Below the pieces are notes generated by a model. That model searched no databases, had not been told where the DNA came from, and saw only the letters and a program-made list of their open reading frames with translations. From Rathayibacter iranicus NCPPB 2253 = VKM Ac-1602 (GTDB lineage: Bacteria > Actinomycetota > Actinomycetes > Actinomycetales > Microbacteriaceae): 64,000 nt of DNA. Of the stretch, positions 34,705-43,480 are shown piece by piece. Position numbers and translations under genes: made by a program. The DNA lies in NCBI RefSeq assembly GCF_003149025.1, contig NZ_QGDV01000001.1, positions 1 through 64,000 of the forward strand, read 5' to 3'. Positions within the stretch are counted from its first letter, which is position 1; the number at the start of each line of letters is the position of its first letter.

Positions 34705-34720
34705 GGTCAGGGCCTGCTCA
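34692..34720. repeat. Perfect palindrome at the IS right end
   Basis: TGAGCAGGCCCTG and CAGGGCCTGCTCA (13-bp exact arms, three-base loop). The left arm is the IS terminus; the right arm is the same terminus in opposite orientation, as if a second IS end abuts it. As RNA it would form a strong hairpin at the 3' side of the beta-helix gene (stop at 34739) and may terminate it. Confidence 0.6.
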
Positions 34721-34738
34721 GCGGGATGACCTGCTGAC

Positions 34739-36697
34739 TTAGAGTTCGATCCAGGATGTTCCCACCCGGTCGAACGTGAGCCACGTCTTTTCGGGGGCGG
34801 TCCGATTCCTGCCGCCGTGCAGCACGAGGATATCGGAGTGGACGAGGTCGACATGCTGGCCCCACCCCACGACGAGCCGAAGTTGCTGACCGGCATAGGC
34901 GTCGAGGAAGTCTTCGTAGACACCAGTCATCAGGGTGCCAGCGCTTCGTCCGAAGACGGAGGGCGGGTTGCCCTGCGATCCGGTCAGCTGCGCGGCGAGG
35001 TCGACGAAGATCGAATCGACTTCGAGCCTGTCGTTCAAACGTTTTTCGACTGAGGCCTCGTACCGGGTCGGTGTGGGCGCCTGTCCATAGACCGGCCGGT
35101 ATCCGGTGAGCATGTTGCGCCGGGTGCGGTCGCCACCAGCGAGGGTGACCAGCACGCCGGGCACGCGCTGCCCGTCCGCCGCGGGTGGTGGGTAGAAGAT
35201 GATCGGTCTCGAGACGCTGGCACTGCTGCCCCGGAACCGGAAGAGATCGTTGCGCAGGCCCTCCGCCGCAGTGATCGTGGAGGCGCGGCCGTTGCCGAAC
35301 TTGTCGTTGACGGAGGCGGCGAGTGCGAAGCGACCCCCGTCGATGATGACGTTGTCGCCCATGTCGATCGAGGGCGCCTCGTCGCCGACATTCGCGCATC
35401 CGGAGAAGTCACAGGCGGTGAACGACGAGTTCGCCCCGCGGAACCACCGCGCTCCAGCGCCATCGGGAGTGGTGAAGTGGCAGCCGGCGAACGACACTGC
35501 CGTGTGCGTACGCCAGGCGGAGTCCGCTGCGAAGACGTTCTTCTGCGGTGTCGAGTCGTCTCCGTAGTAGGAACGTTCCTCGACCGAGACGAAGGGAGGC
35601 TGCTGCACCTTGAAGACGTTGGAATTCGGATTGGACTTGTTGTTGTAGTACGAGCCGACGAACGTGCTCCCGTGGAAGCCGATCTCGAGGACGGATCCTC
35701 TGCCGCCGGTTCCATCGACGCCGCCGAGGACGACCGGCGACGTGCGGGACGGCGCCGACTGTTCGAACTTGCAGGCAAAGAAGTCGATATGGCGGGCCTC
35801 GCCATCGATGAGCAGGAGCAACGGGCAGAACTCAATGTGGATGCCGGTCAGACGCAGGGCGTTGGGATTGTCGGCCCGCGCGGCCTCAGCCGAGCCGGTG
35901 ATGGTGAGCCCGTACCTCTTCGCGGAGACTTCGTCGCTGTCGCGTCCGCACCAGAGGATCTGCACGTTCGAGAACGCGCAATCCATCGTCCCGACGAGGG
36001 ACATACCGCCGAGGGTGAGCAGGCTGATCCAGACGCGATCCATCGTGAACTGCTGGCAGTGCTCGATGAGGATCCCGAGACGCTGAATCGAATTAAGGTT
36101 CGCGCTGGGGCTGGTGTACGCCTGGATACGCAGGCCGATGATGGAGACCTTTTTGAGGAGATTCTGCGCCCGCCCGCCCTCTCGGGAACCCACCCGAATG
36201 ACCGGTTCGGGAACAGGGGCCGGCCCAGAGACGGATTGGTAGGTCTCTCCCGCTGACTTCTTCACGACGAAGACGACGCCCTCGGCCTGGATGGTGACGT
36301 TCAAGAACCACGATGCGGATCCAGAACGATCTGCCTCGCGTTCTGAGGCGCTCCCGATATCGCTCCAGACGACGGAGAGGTCCCAGTGGTCGATGTAGTA
36401 GACGCCCGGTGGGATTCGCACAATCTGGCCGCCGCGGCTCTCCTCGCGCTGTCGGCGCAGAACCTCCTGCCACGTTTCGGCGAAGGCCTTGTTGTTCGTA
36501 GCGAAGTTGGCGTCTTCGTAGCCGCGAGCACCGAGGACATGGATCACGCCGGGGTCGATCGGATCCTCCCGCCACGACCCTCCGCCGCTCGTCTCTGCGG
36601 AGGCCGAGGGGGCAGCTGCGAAGACCGCCGCGGCGCTGAGACCGCCGGCGGCGAGGACGTTCCGCCGGCTGCTGACGTGAGGTTCATGGGGAAGCAT
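34739..36697 (-). CDS. Tat-exported right-handed beta-helix protein
   Basis: A 652-residue protein. A twin-arginine signal (SSRRNVLAAGGLSAAAVFAA) ends at PSASA. After GARGYEDANFATNNKAF, a pectate-lyase-superfamily-type start, the sequence continues GGQIVRIPPGVYYID and many short beta-strand repeats with Asn and aromatic ladders (about 120-500), as in polysaccharide lyases and phage tailspike-like proteins. No catalytic residues can be assigned. A role in binding or cutting a plant or surface polysaccharide is inferred. Start at 36697 places the Tat motif near the N-terminus. Confidence 0.72.
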   Translation of the reverse strand: MLPHEPHVSSRRNVLAAGGLSAAAVFAAAPSASAETSGGGSWREDPIDPGVIHVLGARGYEDANFATNNKAFAETWQEVLRRQREESRGGQIVRIPPGVYYIDHWDLSVVWSDIGSASEREADRSGSASWFLNVTIQAEGVVFVVKKSAGETYQSVSGPAPVPEPVIRVGSREGGRAQNLLKKVSIIGLRIQAYTSPSANLNSIQRLGILIEHCQQFTMDRVWISLLTLGGMSLVGTMDCAFSNVQILWCGRDSDEVSAKRYGLTITGSAEAARADNPNALRLTGIHIEFCPLLLLIDGEARHIDFFACKFEQSAPSRTSPVVLGGVDGTGGRGSVLEIGFHGSTFVGSYYNNKSNPNSNVFKVQQPPFVSVEERSYYGDDSTPQKNVFAADSAWRTHTAVSFAGCHFTTPDGAGARWFRGANSSFTACDFSGCANVGDEAPSIDMGDNVIIDGGRFALAASVNDKFGNGRASTITAAEGLRNDLFRFRGSSASVSRPIIFYPPPAADGQRVPGVLVTLAGGDRTRRNMLTGYRPVYGQAPTPTRYEASVEKRLNDRLEVDSIFVDLAAQLTGSQGNPPSVFGRSAGTLMTGVYEDFLDAYAGQQLRLVVGWGQHVDLVHSDILVLHGGRNRTAPEKTWLTFDRVGTSWIEL

Positions 36698-36927
36698 TGC
36701 GCCAGCGTAGGGACGCCTTTCGCTGCCCGAGCGCTCGATCTCATCTTCAAATGGGGAATGACGCGCGCCGAGGATGAGGTGGCGCACCGGAGCCCCCAGC
36801 GAGACCGGAGGGGCCGGGGTGTCACGGATCCTGCCACCGTCCACCGTCAGGCCGGGACTCCTGCTACCGTTTGCTGGCTCCCGCGCAAGAAACGGGCGCT
36901 CCCCGCTTACCCTTCACGAAAGCCGTC

Positions 36928-38586
36928 ATGCCGCTGCGTCGCACCCGCTCCCTCGTCCTCCCCGCCGCCGTCGCGGCCGCCGCGCTCCTGCTCAGCGGCT
37001 GCACCGCCGAGTCGCCCAGCTCCTCGAGCACGCCGGTCGACGGGGGCACCCTGACCTACGCATCCGGTGACGCTGAACCCACCTGCCTCGACCCGCACGT
37101 CGGCGGCAATTATCCGCAGGCGTTGCTCGCCACGCAGGTACTGGAGTCGCTGGTGTCGCGCAACGCGGAGGGCACCATCACGCCGTGGCTGGCTCAGTCG
37201 TGGACCGTCTCGGACGACGCTCTCAGCTACGACTTCACCCTCCGCGAGGGTCTGACTTTCACCGATGGCACGCCGCTGGACGCCGAGGCCGTAGCCGCGA
37301 ACATCGCGCACCTCCAGGACCCGGCGACCAAGTCGTCCACCGGCTACCTCGCCGTCGCAAAGGTCGCCTCCGTCACCGCCGTCTCGCCCACTGTTGCCCG
37401 CTTCACCCTCAGTGCTCCCGATAGTGCGCTGCTCGAGTCGCTCGCCCAGCCGTGGACGGCGATCGAATCGCCCGCCGGCATTGCCCGCGGCGAGGCAGTG
37501 AACTGCGAGGCACCGGTCGGCACCGGCCCCTTCACCGTCTCGGAGTGGGTCAAGCAGGACCACGTGACCCTGACCCGCAATGAGGCCTACGACGCGTCGG
37601 CCGGACCCACCGGTGACGGACATGCGGGCCCCGCACACCTCGCGAGCATCACCTGGCGCTTCATCCCCGACTCCGCCACCCGCTACTCCGCACTACAGGC
37701 GGGCGAGGTCGACGTGATCGACAACGCTCAGCCCGACACGCTCAAAGCCGCGGCCGGCACGTCCGACCTGGTTGAACTCGACGCGCCGCGCCCCGGCTCG
37801 GTCAACCGCCTCGAACTCAACTCGGGCCAGGCGCCGTTCACCGATGAGTCCGTGCGGGAGGCGTTTATTCGCGGAGTCGGCGTGAACGATGCGATCGACT
37901 CGCTGTTCTTCGGTACCGCCGCGCGGTCCTACTCTCCGCTGTCGAGCCGCGAGGCAACCGCCTACTCCGACGCTGCCCGCTTCAAGGACGCTGGCTCCGA
38001 CTCCGAGGTCACCGCCGCCGAGACACTGCTCGACGCGGCCGGCTGGGTCGACTCGAACGGTGACGGTATCCGCGAGAAGGACGGGAAGCCCCTGACCCTG
38101 CGTTTCCCTGTCAGCACCAACCAGTCGATCCCCGCAGAGCAGTCGTTATTCGAGCAGGTCCAGGCCTCGGCGAAGGTGCTCGGGTTCGACGTGCAGATCA
38201 GTCTTCTCGACCTTTCGAGCTGGTACACCGCGCTCGGCTCGAACGAGTACGAGTTGGTGAGCGCGCCGTACACGAAGGTCGGGCCCGACGTGCTGCGGAT
38301 CCTGTACTCGTCGTCGGGGATCACTCCCGCGCCGAGCGGCTACTTCGCCAACCACGCGCAGGTCGACGATCCGGCCCTCGACGCCCTGCTCGACCAGGCG
38401 GATGCGACGACCGACGAAGCGGCCCGCGCCGACCTCTACCAGCAGGCCCAGCGGATCGTCCTCGAGGGCTACTGGATCCTGCCGCTCTACGACCAGCAGA
38501 ACCACTACCTCCACCGCTCGTCCGTGCAGGGCCTCGTGGCGCTCGACACGGTGTCGACGCCCTGGTTCGCGAACGCCTGGGCCTGA
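36928..38586 (+). CDS. ABC transporter substrate-binding lipoprotein, SBP family 5
   Basis: A 552-residue peptide/nickel-type (DppA/OppA) binding protein. The lipobox LLLSGC follows a basic start (MPLRRTRSLVLP). Family strands include LTYASGDAEPTCLDPHVGG, PWLAQSWTVSDDALSYDFTL and REGLTFTDGTPLDAEAV. First gene of a four-gene import operon. A hairpin separates it from the permease genes, which may give it higher expression. The ligand is not certain; short peptides are usual. Confidence 0.92.
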   Translation: MPLRRTRSLVLPAAVAAAALLLSGCTAESPSSSSTPVDGGTLTYASGDAEPTCLDPHVGGNYPQALLATQVLESLVSRNAEGTITPWLAQSWTVSDDALSYDFTLREGLTFTDGTPLDAEAVAANIAHLQDPATKSSTGYLAVAKVASVTAVSPTVARFTLSAPDSALLESLAQPWTAIESPAGIARGEAVNCEAPVGTGPFTVSEWVKQDHVTLTRNEAYDASAGPTGDGHAGPAHLASITWRFIPDSATRYSALQAGEVDVIDNAQPDTLKAAAGTSDLVELDAPRPGSVNRLELNSGQAPFTDESVREAFIRGVGVNDAIDSLFFGTAARSYSPLSSREATAYSDAARFKDAGSDSEVTAAETLLDAAGWVDSNGDGIREKDGKPLTLRFPVSTNQSIPAEQSLFEQVQASAKVLGFDVQISLLDLSSWYTALGSNEYELVSAPYTKVGPDVLRILYSSSGITPAPSGYFANHAQVDDPALDALLDQADATTDEAARADLYQQAQRIVLEGYWILPLYDQQNHYLHRSSVQGLVALDTVSTPWFANAWA

Positions 38587-38625
38587 CCCTGCGGCGAGGT
38601 CTGGTGAGGTCGGCGCGGCGCGTTA

Positions 38626-38657
38626 CCCGATCAGCACGGCCCCTCATGCTGATCGGG
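38626..38657 (+). promoter_or_regulatory. Intergenic hairpin between binding-protein and permease genes
   Basis: CCCGATCAGCA and TGCTGATCGGG are exact 11-bp complements with a 10-base loop, 40 bases after the binding-protein stop. There is no U-tract, so it is more likely an RNA-stabilising or attenuating hairpin that favours expression of the binding protein over the permeases than a full terminator. Confidence 0.55.
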
Positions 38658-38694
38658 GCAGCCGTCGGCACCACAGTAGAGAGGAGATGTGTCC

Positions 38695-39633
38695 ATGATC
38701 CGTCGCACGCTCCTCCGCCTCGGCGGCGCGCTGGTCGTGCTCTGGGCTGTCGCGACCGCCGTCTTCTTCCTCATCCGACTCGTCCCCGGCGATCCCGCGC
38801 AGGCGATACTCGGCGGTCCCGGCTCGCAGGCGTCTCCTGAGGCGCTCGCCGCAGTCCGGGAGCAGTACGGCCTCGACCGGCCGCTCCTCGTCCAGTACCT
38901 CGTGCAACTCGGTCGGCTCGCCCGCGGCGATCTCGGCATGTCTTATTCCCTCCGCACTCCCGTCGCGCAACTGCTCGGCGAGCAGCTGCCGGGGACTCTC
39001 CTCCTCGCCGCCCTCGCCCTGAGCGTCGCCTGGCTCCTCGCGCTTGCCACCGCCCTGTGGTCGACGCGGGGTGGTCGCCTCGCTGCCGCGATCGGGTCCG
39101 GCCTCGAACTCACGGCCGCCGCCCTGCCGCACTTCTGGCTCGCGACCGTGCTGATCGCCGTCTTCGCGACGGCGCTGCGCTGGCTGCCCCCGGTCAGCAC
39201 CAACGCCCCGGCCGGGCTGGTGCTGCCGACGCTCACTCTCGCGATACCGCTCGCGGGGTTCCTCGGGCAGGTGATGCGTCGCTCCCTCCTCGACGCCCTG
39301 GAATCGCCGTTCGTGCTCGCCGCCCGGGCGCGGGGCGAGGGGGAACTCGGGATCCGTCTGCGCCACGCCCTGCGGCACGCCGTGTTGCCGGGCGTCTCGC
39401 TCTCGGGCTGGGCGTTCGGCTACCTGATCGGCGGGGCGGTCGTGGTCGAGACGATCTTCGCTCGCCCGGGCCTCGGCCGCACCCTGCTCGCCGCGGTGAC
39501 CGTGCGCGATGTGCCCGTGGTGACCGGAGTGGTTCTGGTGACGGCGCTTGCGTACATCGTCATCACGCTCGCCACTGACGTCCTGACCCGCGTGATCGAC
39601 CCGCGGCTTGCCCGGCGGGAGGCGGTCGCGTGA
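38695..39633 (+). CDS. ABC transporter permease, DppB/OppB type
   Basis: A 312-residue inner-membrane permease. Six hydrophobic segments and the family N-terminus FFLIRLVPGDPAQAILGG with EQYGLDRPLLVQYL are seen. The EAA-type loop is ARARGEGELGIRLRHALRHA. The start at 38695 sits eight bases after GAGGAG; the GTG at 38689 is too close. Its stop overlaps the next permease start (GTGA). Confidence 0.93.
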   Translation: MIRRTLLRLGGALVVLWAVATAVFFLIRLVPGDPAQAILGGPGSQASPEALAAVREQYGLDRPLLVQYLVQLGRLARGDLGMSYSLRTPVAQLLGEQLPGTLLLAALALSVAWLLALATALWSTRGGRLAAAIGSGLELTAAALPHFWLATVLIAVFATALRWLPPVSTNAPAGLVLPTLTLAIPLAGFLGQVMRRSLLDALESPFVLAARARGEGELGIRLRHALRHAVLPGVSLSGWAFGYLIGGAVVVETIFARPGLGRTLLAAVTVRDVPVVTGVVLVTALAYIVITLATDVLTRVIDPRLARREAVA

Positions 39634-40469
39634 GCGAACTCGAGCTGCGCGCTGCCCGTCCGCTGCGTCGGGGTGCCGCGCGAGTCCGCGCCGCCGAGGT
39701 CCTGGCGCTGGTCTTCGTCGCCCTCCTTCTGTTCGCCGCCGTCGCGCCCGGACTGCTGGCCCCCGCCGATCCGCTCGCTGTCGCCCCCCGCGACGCCTTC
39801 GCACCGCCGTCCGCCGCCCACCTCCTCGGCACCGACGAGTCCGGCCGCGACGTGCTGAGTCGGCTGATCTCGGGTGCCGGTGCCTCCCTCCTCATCGGCG
39901 TGAGCGCCACGGCCATCGGGCTCGTGCTGGGCGCTCTGCTCGGCGTGATCGCGGCGTTCGGCGGTCGTGCCGTCGACGCCGTGATCGGCCGTGTCCTCGA
40001 AGTGCTGTTCGCCTTCCCTGCCCTGCTGCTTGCGCTGCTCGTGATTGTCGTCACGGGTCCCGGAGTCGTCCCCGCGACGATCGCGGTCGGTCTCTCGACC
40101 GCGCCGGGGTACGCCCGCATCCTGCGCACGCAGCTCCTCGGCATCCGCGACTCCGGATACGTCGAAGCGGCACGCGTGCTCGGGCACCCGCCGGCCCGCA
40201 TCCTGCTGCGCCACGTGCTGCCGAACACTTTCGGGCCGCTCGCCGTGCTGGCGACGCTCGGCATCGGCCAGGCGATCGTGTGGGCGTCGGCGCTCAGCTA
40301 TCTCGGCCTCGGTGCCGAGCCGCCCGCTCCGGAGTGGGGTGCGATGCTCTCGGCGGGTCGTACCTATCTCGCGAGCGCCTGGTGGCTGACGGTGTTCCCA
40401 GGCCTGGCAATCGTGCTGACCACGATCGCGACGACGGTGCTCGGCGGGCGACTGCGGGGTGCGCGGTGA
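39630..40469 (+). CDS. ABC transporter permease, DppC/OppC type
   Basis: A 279-residue permease with the DppC signature HLLGTDESGRDVLSRLISGA, five to six hydrophobic helices and an EAA loop VEAARVLGHPPARILLRHVL. The GTG start overlaps the dppB-type stop; its stop overlaps the ATPase gene start. It forms the membrane heterodimer with the preceding permease. Confidence 0.93.
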   Translation: MSELELRAARPLRRGAARVRAAEVLALVFVALLLFAAVAPGLLAPADPLAVAPRDAFAPPSAAHLLGTDESGRDVLSRLISGAGASLLIGVSATAIGLVLGALLGVIAAFGGRAVDAVIGRVLEVLFAFPALLLALLVIVVTGPGVVPATIAVGLSTAPGYARILRTQLLGIRDSGYVEAARVLGHPPARILLRHVLPNTFGPLAVLATLGIGQAIVWASALSYLGLGAEPPAPEWGAMLSAGRTYLASAWWLTVFPGLAIVLTTIATTVLGGRLRGAR

Positions 40470-42022
40470 GCACGGCCGTCATTGAGGGCCTGCGGATCGC
40501 GTTCGACGGGGTCGAGGTGGTGCACGGAGTCTCGTTCCGCATCGAGCCGGGGGAGTGCGTGGCGATCGTCGGCGAGTCGGGGTCGGGCAAGAGCGTCACC
40601 GCCCGAGCACTGCTGGGGTTGAGCGGAGGAGCGGTGACCGGCAGTGTGCGGGTGGGCGGCACCGAGGTGATCGGTGCCGGCGAGCGCGCCCTGCGTCGCC
40701 TGCGCGGAGGCGACGTCGGCTTCGTCCCCCAGGACGCCCTGCTCTCGCTCGATCCACTCCGGCCCATCGGTCGCGAGATCGGCGACGTGTTTCGCCTACA
40801 TGGCCAGCTACCTGCGAGCGAGCGCGCCCGGCGCACGGCGGAGGCGCTTTCGAGCGTCGGCATGCCCGACCCGGTCGAGCGGATGCGCGAGCGCTCCGGC
40901 GACCTGTCCGGCGGACTCCGCCAGCGCGCCCTGCTCGCCGCGGCCGTCGCCCTCGATCCGCCGCTGCTGGTCGCCGACGAGCCGACCACCGCGCTCGATG
41001 TGACCGTGCAGGCGCGCGTGCTCGAACTGTTCGCCGAGCAGAAGGCCCGGGGCCGCGCCCTGCTGCTGGTCTCGCACGACCTCGCCGTGGTCGCGGGGCT
41101 CGCCGACCGCATCCTCGTGCTGGCCGACGGTCGCGTGATGGAGGAGGGGCCCGCGGCCGAGGTGCTGCGCGCGCCCCGCAGCGCCGAGGCTCGCGCGCTG
41201 GTGGCCGCCGTCCCGGCCGGTCGGCCGCGCGGATCGCGGCTGACGGACTCCTGTGCCCCGGTGCTCCCGCCCGAGGCGGCCGGCGAGGTGGTGGTCGCCG
41301 CCCGCGGCCTCGTCGCCCGCTTCCCGCTGCCCGGTGGAGGCGTCAGGACCGCGGTGAACGGTGTCGATCTGGAGCTGCGGCGCGGCGAAACCGTGGGCCT
41401 CGTCGGTGAGTCCGGATCAGGCAAAAGCACGGTGGCTCGGCTTCTTCTGGCGCTGCGGCGACCCGACGCTGGGGCCGTCGAGCTCTTCGGCGAGCCGTGG
41501 TCATCGGCGACGGAGCGCGCGCGCCGCTCTAGCCGCTTCCGCATCGGAGCCGTCTACCAGGACAGCCTCTCGTCGTTCGACCCGCGCTGGAGCGTCGGCC
41601 GCCTCCTCCGCGACGCGGGCGCCGACTCGGTGCCGTCGCTGCTCACGAGCGTCGGGCTCGATCCTGCGCTGGAGCGACGCTCGCCGCGCACCCTCTCGGG
41701 CGGCCAGCGTCAGCGAGTCTCCATCGCCCGGGCGCTCGCCACCCGCCCCGACGTGCTGATCTGCGACGAGCCGGTGTCGGCCCTCGATGTGTCGGTGCAG
41801 GCGCAGATCCTCGATCTGCTCGATGACCTCCAGCGTCGCCACGGCCTCGCGCTGCTGCTGATCTCGCACGATCTCGGAGTGATCGCGCACATGAGCGACC
41901 GCATTGCGGTGATGCGGGAGGGCCGCGTGGTCGAGTCGGGGCCGGCCGCGTCGCTCCTCGCCGCTCCGCAGGAGGAGTACACGCGGAGCCTGCTTGCGGC
42001 GGCCCCGCGGCTCGCGCGCTGA
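40466..42022 (+). CDS. ABC transporter ATP-binding protein, two fused ATPase domains (DppD-DppF type)
   Basis: A 518-residue protein carrying two complete nucleotide-binding domains. Domain 1: Walker A GESGSGKSVTA, signature LSGGLRQRALL, Walker B LLVADEPTTALD. Domain 2: Walker A GESGSGKSTVA, signature LSGGQRQRVSI, Walker B LICDEPVSALD. Fusion of the two ATPases is common for this family in actinobacteria. The GTG start overlaps the permease stop; a longer upstream frame is a shadow of that permease. It energises peptide uptake. Confidence 0.94.
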   Translation: MSTAVIEGLRIAFDGVEVVHGVSFRIEPGECVAIVGESGSGKSVTARALLGLSGGAVTGSVRVGGTEVIGAGERALRRLRGGDVGFVPQDALLSLDPLRPIGREIGDVFRLHGQLPASERARRTAEALSSVGMPDPVERMRERSGDLSGGLRQRALLAAAVALDPPLLVADEPTTALDVTVQARVLELFAEQKARGRALLLVSHDLAVVAGLADRILVLADGRVMEEGPAAEVLRAPRSAEARALVAAVPAGRPRGSRLTDSCAPVLPPEAAGEVVVAARGLVARFPLPGGGVRTAVNGVDLELRRGETVGLVGESGSGKSTVARLLLALRRPDAGAVELFGEPWSSATERARRSSRFRIGAVYQDSLSSFDPRWSVGRLLRDAGADSVPSLLTSVGLDPALERRSPRTLSGGQRQRVSIARALATRPDVLICDEPVSALDVSVQAQILDLLDDLQRRHGLALLLISHDLGVIAHMSDRIAVMREGRVVESGPAASLLAAPQEEYTRSLLAAAPRLAR

Positions 42023-42097
42023 GCGCTCTGACGCTGACACTTGAATCCGCCGGACCACAACCATGCGCCGCACCCGCGGCGTACGGTTGTCGGCGTG

Positions 42098-43480
42098 ATG
42101 CGTCCCACGATTCAGACACTCGGCCAACTTCGCGCTTCCGGGCACGTGCAGAAGAACCTCCGCACCGAGATCCGCGACAACCTGCTCGACGCTCTACGCG
42201 AGGGCCGCGACCCCTGGCCAGGCCTGCACGGATTCACCGAGACCGTCATCCCGCAGGTCGAGCGTGCGGTGCTCGCCGGCCATGACATCGTGCTGCTGGG
42301 AGAACGCGGCCAAGGTAAGACCCGCCTCCTGCGCACCCTCGTCGGCCTGCTCGATGAGTGGACACCCGTCATCGACGGCTCCGAGCTGGGCGAGCACCCG
42401 TACGAGCCGATCACGACCGCGAGTCGGCGCCGCGCGACCGAACTCGGCGACGACCTGCCCGTCTCGTGGAAGGCGCGCGAGGAGCGCTATGTCGAGAAGC
42501 TGGCCACCCCCGACACCAGCGTCGCCGACCTCATCGGCGACGTCGATCCGATGAAGGTGGCAGAGGGCCGCAGCCTCGGTGACCCCGAGACCATCCACTT
42601 CGGCCTCATCCCGCGCAGCCACCGCGGCATCGTCGCGATCAACGAACTCCCCGACCTCGCCGAGCGCATCCAGGTAGCGATGCTCAACGTGATGGAAGAG
42701 CGCGACATCCAGATCCGCGGCTACGTCCTCCGCCTCCCGCTTGACGTGCTCGTCGTCGCGAGCGCCAACCCCGAGGACTACACCAACCGCGGCCGGATCA
42801 TCACCCCGCTGAAGGATCGCTTCGGCGCCGAAATCCGTACCCACTACCCGACGGCGCTGGTCGATGAGATCGCCGTGATCCGGCAGGAGGCGGACCTCGT
42901 CGCGACCGTGCCCGACGCGCTGATCGAGATCCTCGCCCGCTTCACAAGGGCCCTGCGCGAGTCGAGTTCCGTCGACCAGCGCAGCGGAGTGAGCGCCCGC
43001 TTCGCCATCGCCGGCGCCGAGACCATCGCCGCGGCCGCCCTGCACCGCGCCACCCGCCGCGGTGAGAAGGAGGCGGTCGCCCGCCCCATCGACCTCGAGA
43101 CCGCGGTCGACGTGCTCGGCGGCAAAATCGAATTCGAGTCGGGTGAGGAGGGGCGCGAGGACGAGATCCTCGATCACCTCCTCCGCCAGGCCACCGCCGA
43201 GACCGTGCGCGCGCACCTGCGCGGCGTCGATCTCGGCCCGCTGGTCGAGGCGGTCGAGAACGGCGCGATGGTCACCACCGGCGAGCAGGTGACGGCGCGC
43301 GAGTTCCTGGCCGGACTGCCCCTGCTGGGCGAGGCGCGAGTGTACGACGAGGTCGCCGAGCGCCTGGGCGCCGTGGGGGAGGGGCGCCGGGCCGGAGCCG
43401 TCGAGCTCGCCCTTGAGGGCCTCTACCTGTCGCGCAAGCTGAGCAAGGAGACCGGCGGGGGCGAGGCCGTCTATGGCTGA
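42098..43480 (+). CDS. MoxR-type AAA+ ATPase
   Basis: A 460-residue AAA+ protein of the MoxR/magnesium-chelatase-like clade: Walker A LLGERGQGKTRLLRTL, a long insertion (about 90-160), Walker B GIVAINELPDL, sensor VVASANPEDYTNRGRII and arginine-finger region LKDRFGAEI. Its 3' end overlaps the VWA gene by eight bases. MoxR-VWA pairs act as chaperone-like complexes for metal-enzyme or envelope assembly; the client here is unknown. Confidence 0.88.
   Translation: MRPTIQTLGQLRASGHVQKNLRTEIRDNLLDALREGRDPWPGLHGFTETVIPQVERAVLAGHDIVLLGERGQGKTRLLRTLVGLLDEWTPVIDGSELGEHPYEPITTASRRRATELGDDLPVSWKAREERYVEKLATPDTSVADLIGDVDPMKVAEGRSLGDPETIHFGLIPRSHRGIVAINELPDLAERIQVAMLNVMEERDIQIRGYVLRLPLDVLVVASANPEDYTNRGRIITPLKDRFGAEIRTHYPTALVDEIAVIRQEADLVATVPDALIEILARFTRALRESSSVDQRSGVSARFAIAGAETIAAAALHRATRRGEKEAVARPIDLETAVDVLGGKIEFESGEEGREDEILDHLLRQATAETVRAHLRGVDLGPLVEAVENGAMVTTGEQVTAREFLAGLPLLGEARVYDEVAERLGAVGEGRRAGAVELALEGLYLSRKLSKETGGGEAVYG

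Noticed and set aside
39608-40465. Long upstream extension of the fused ATPase frame
   Set aside because: It overlaps the DppC-type permease in another register and is Arg-rich; the GTG at 40466 gives the normal ATPase N-terminus.
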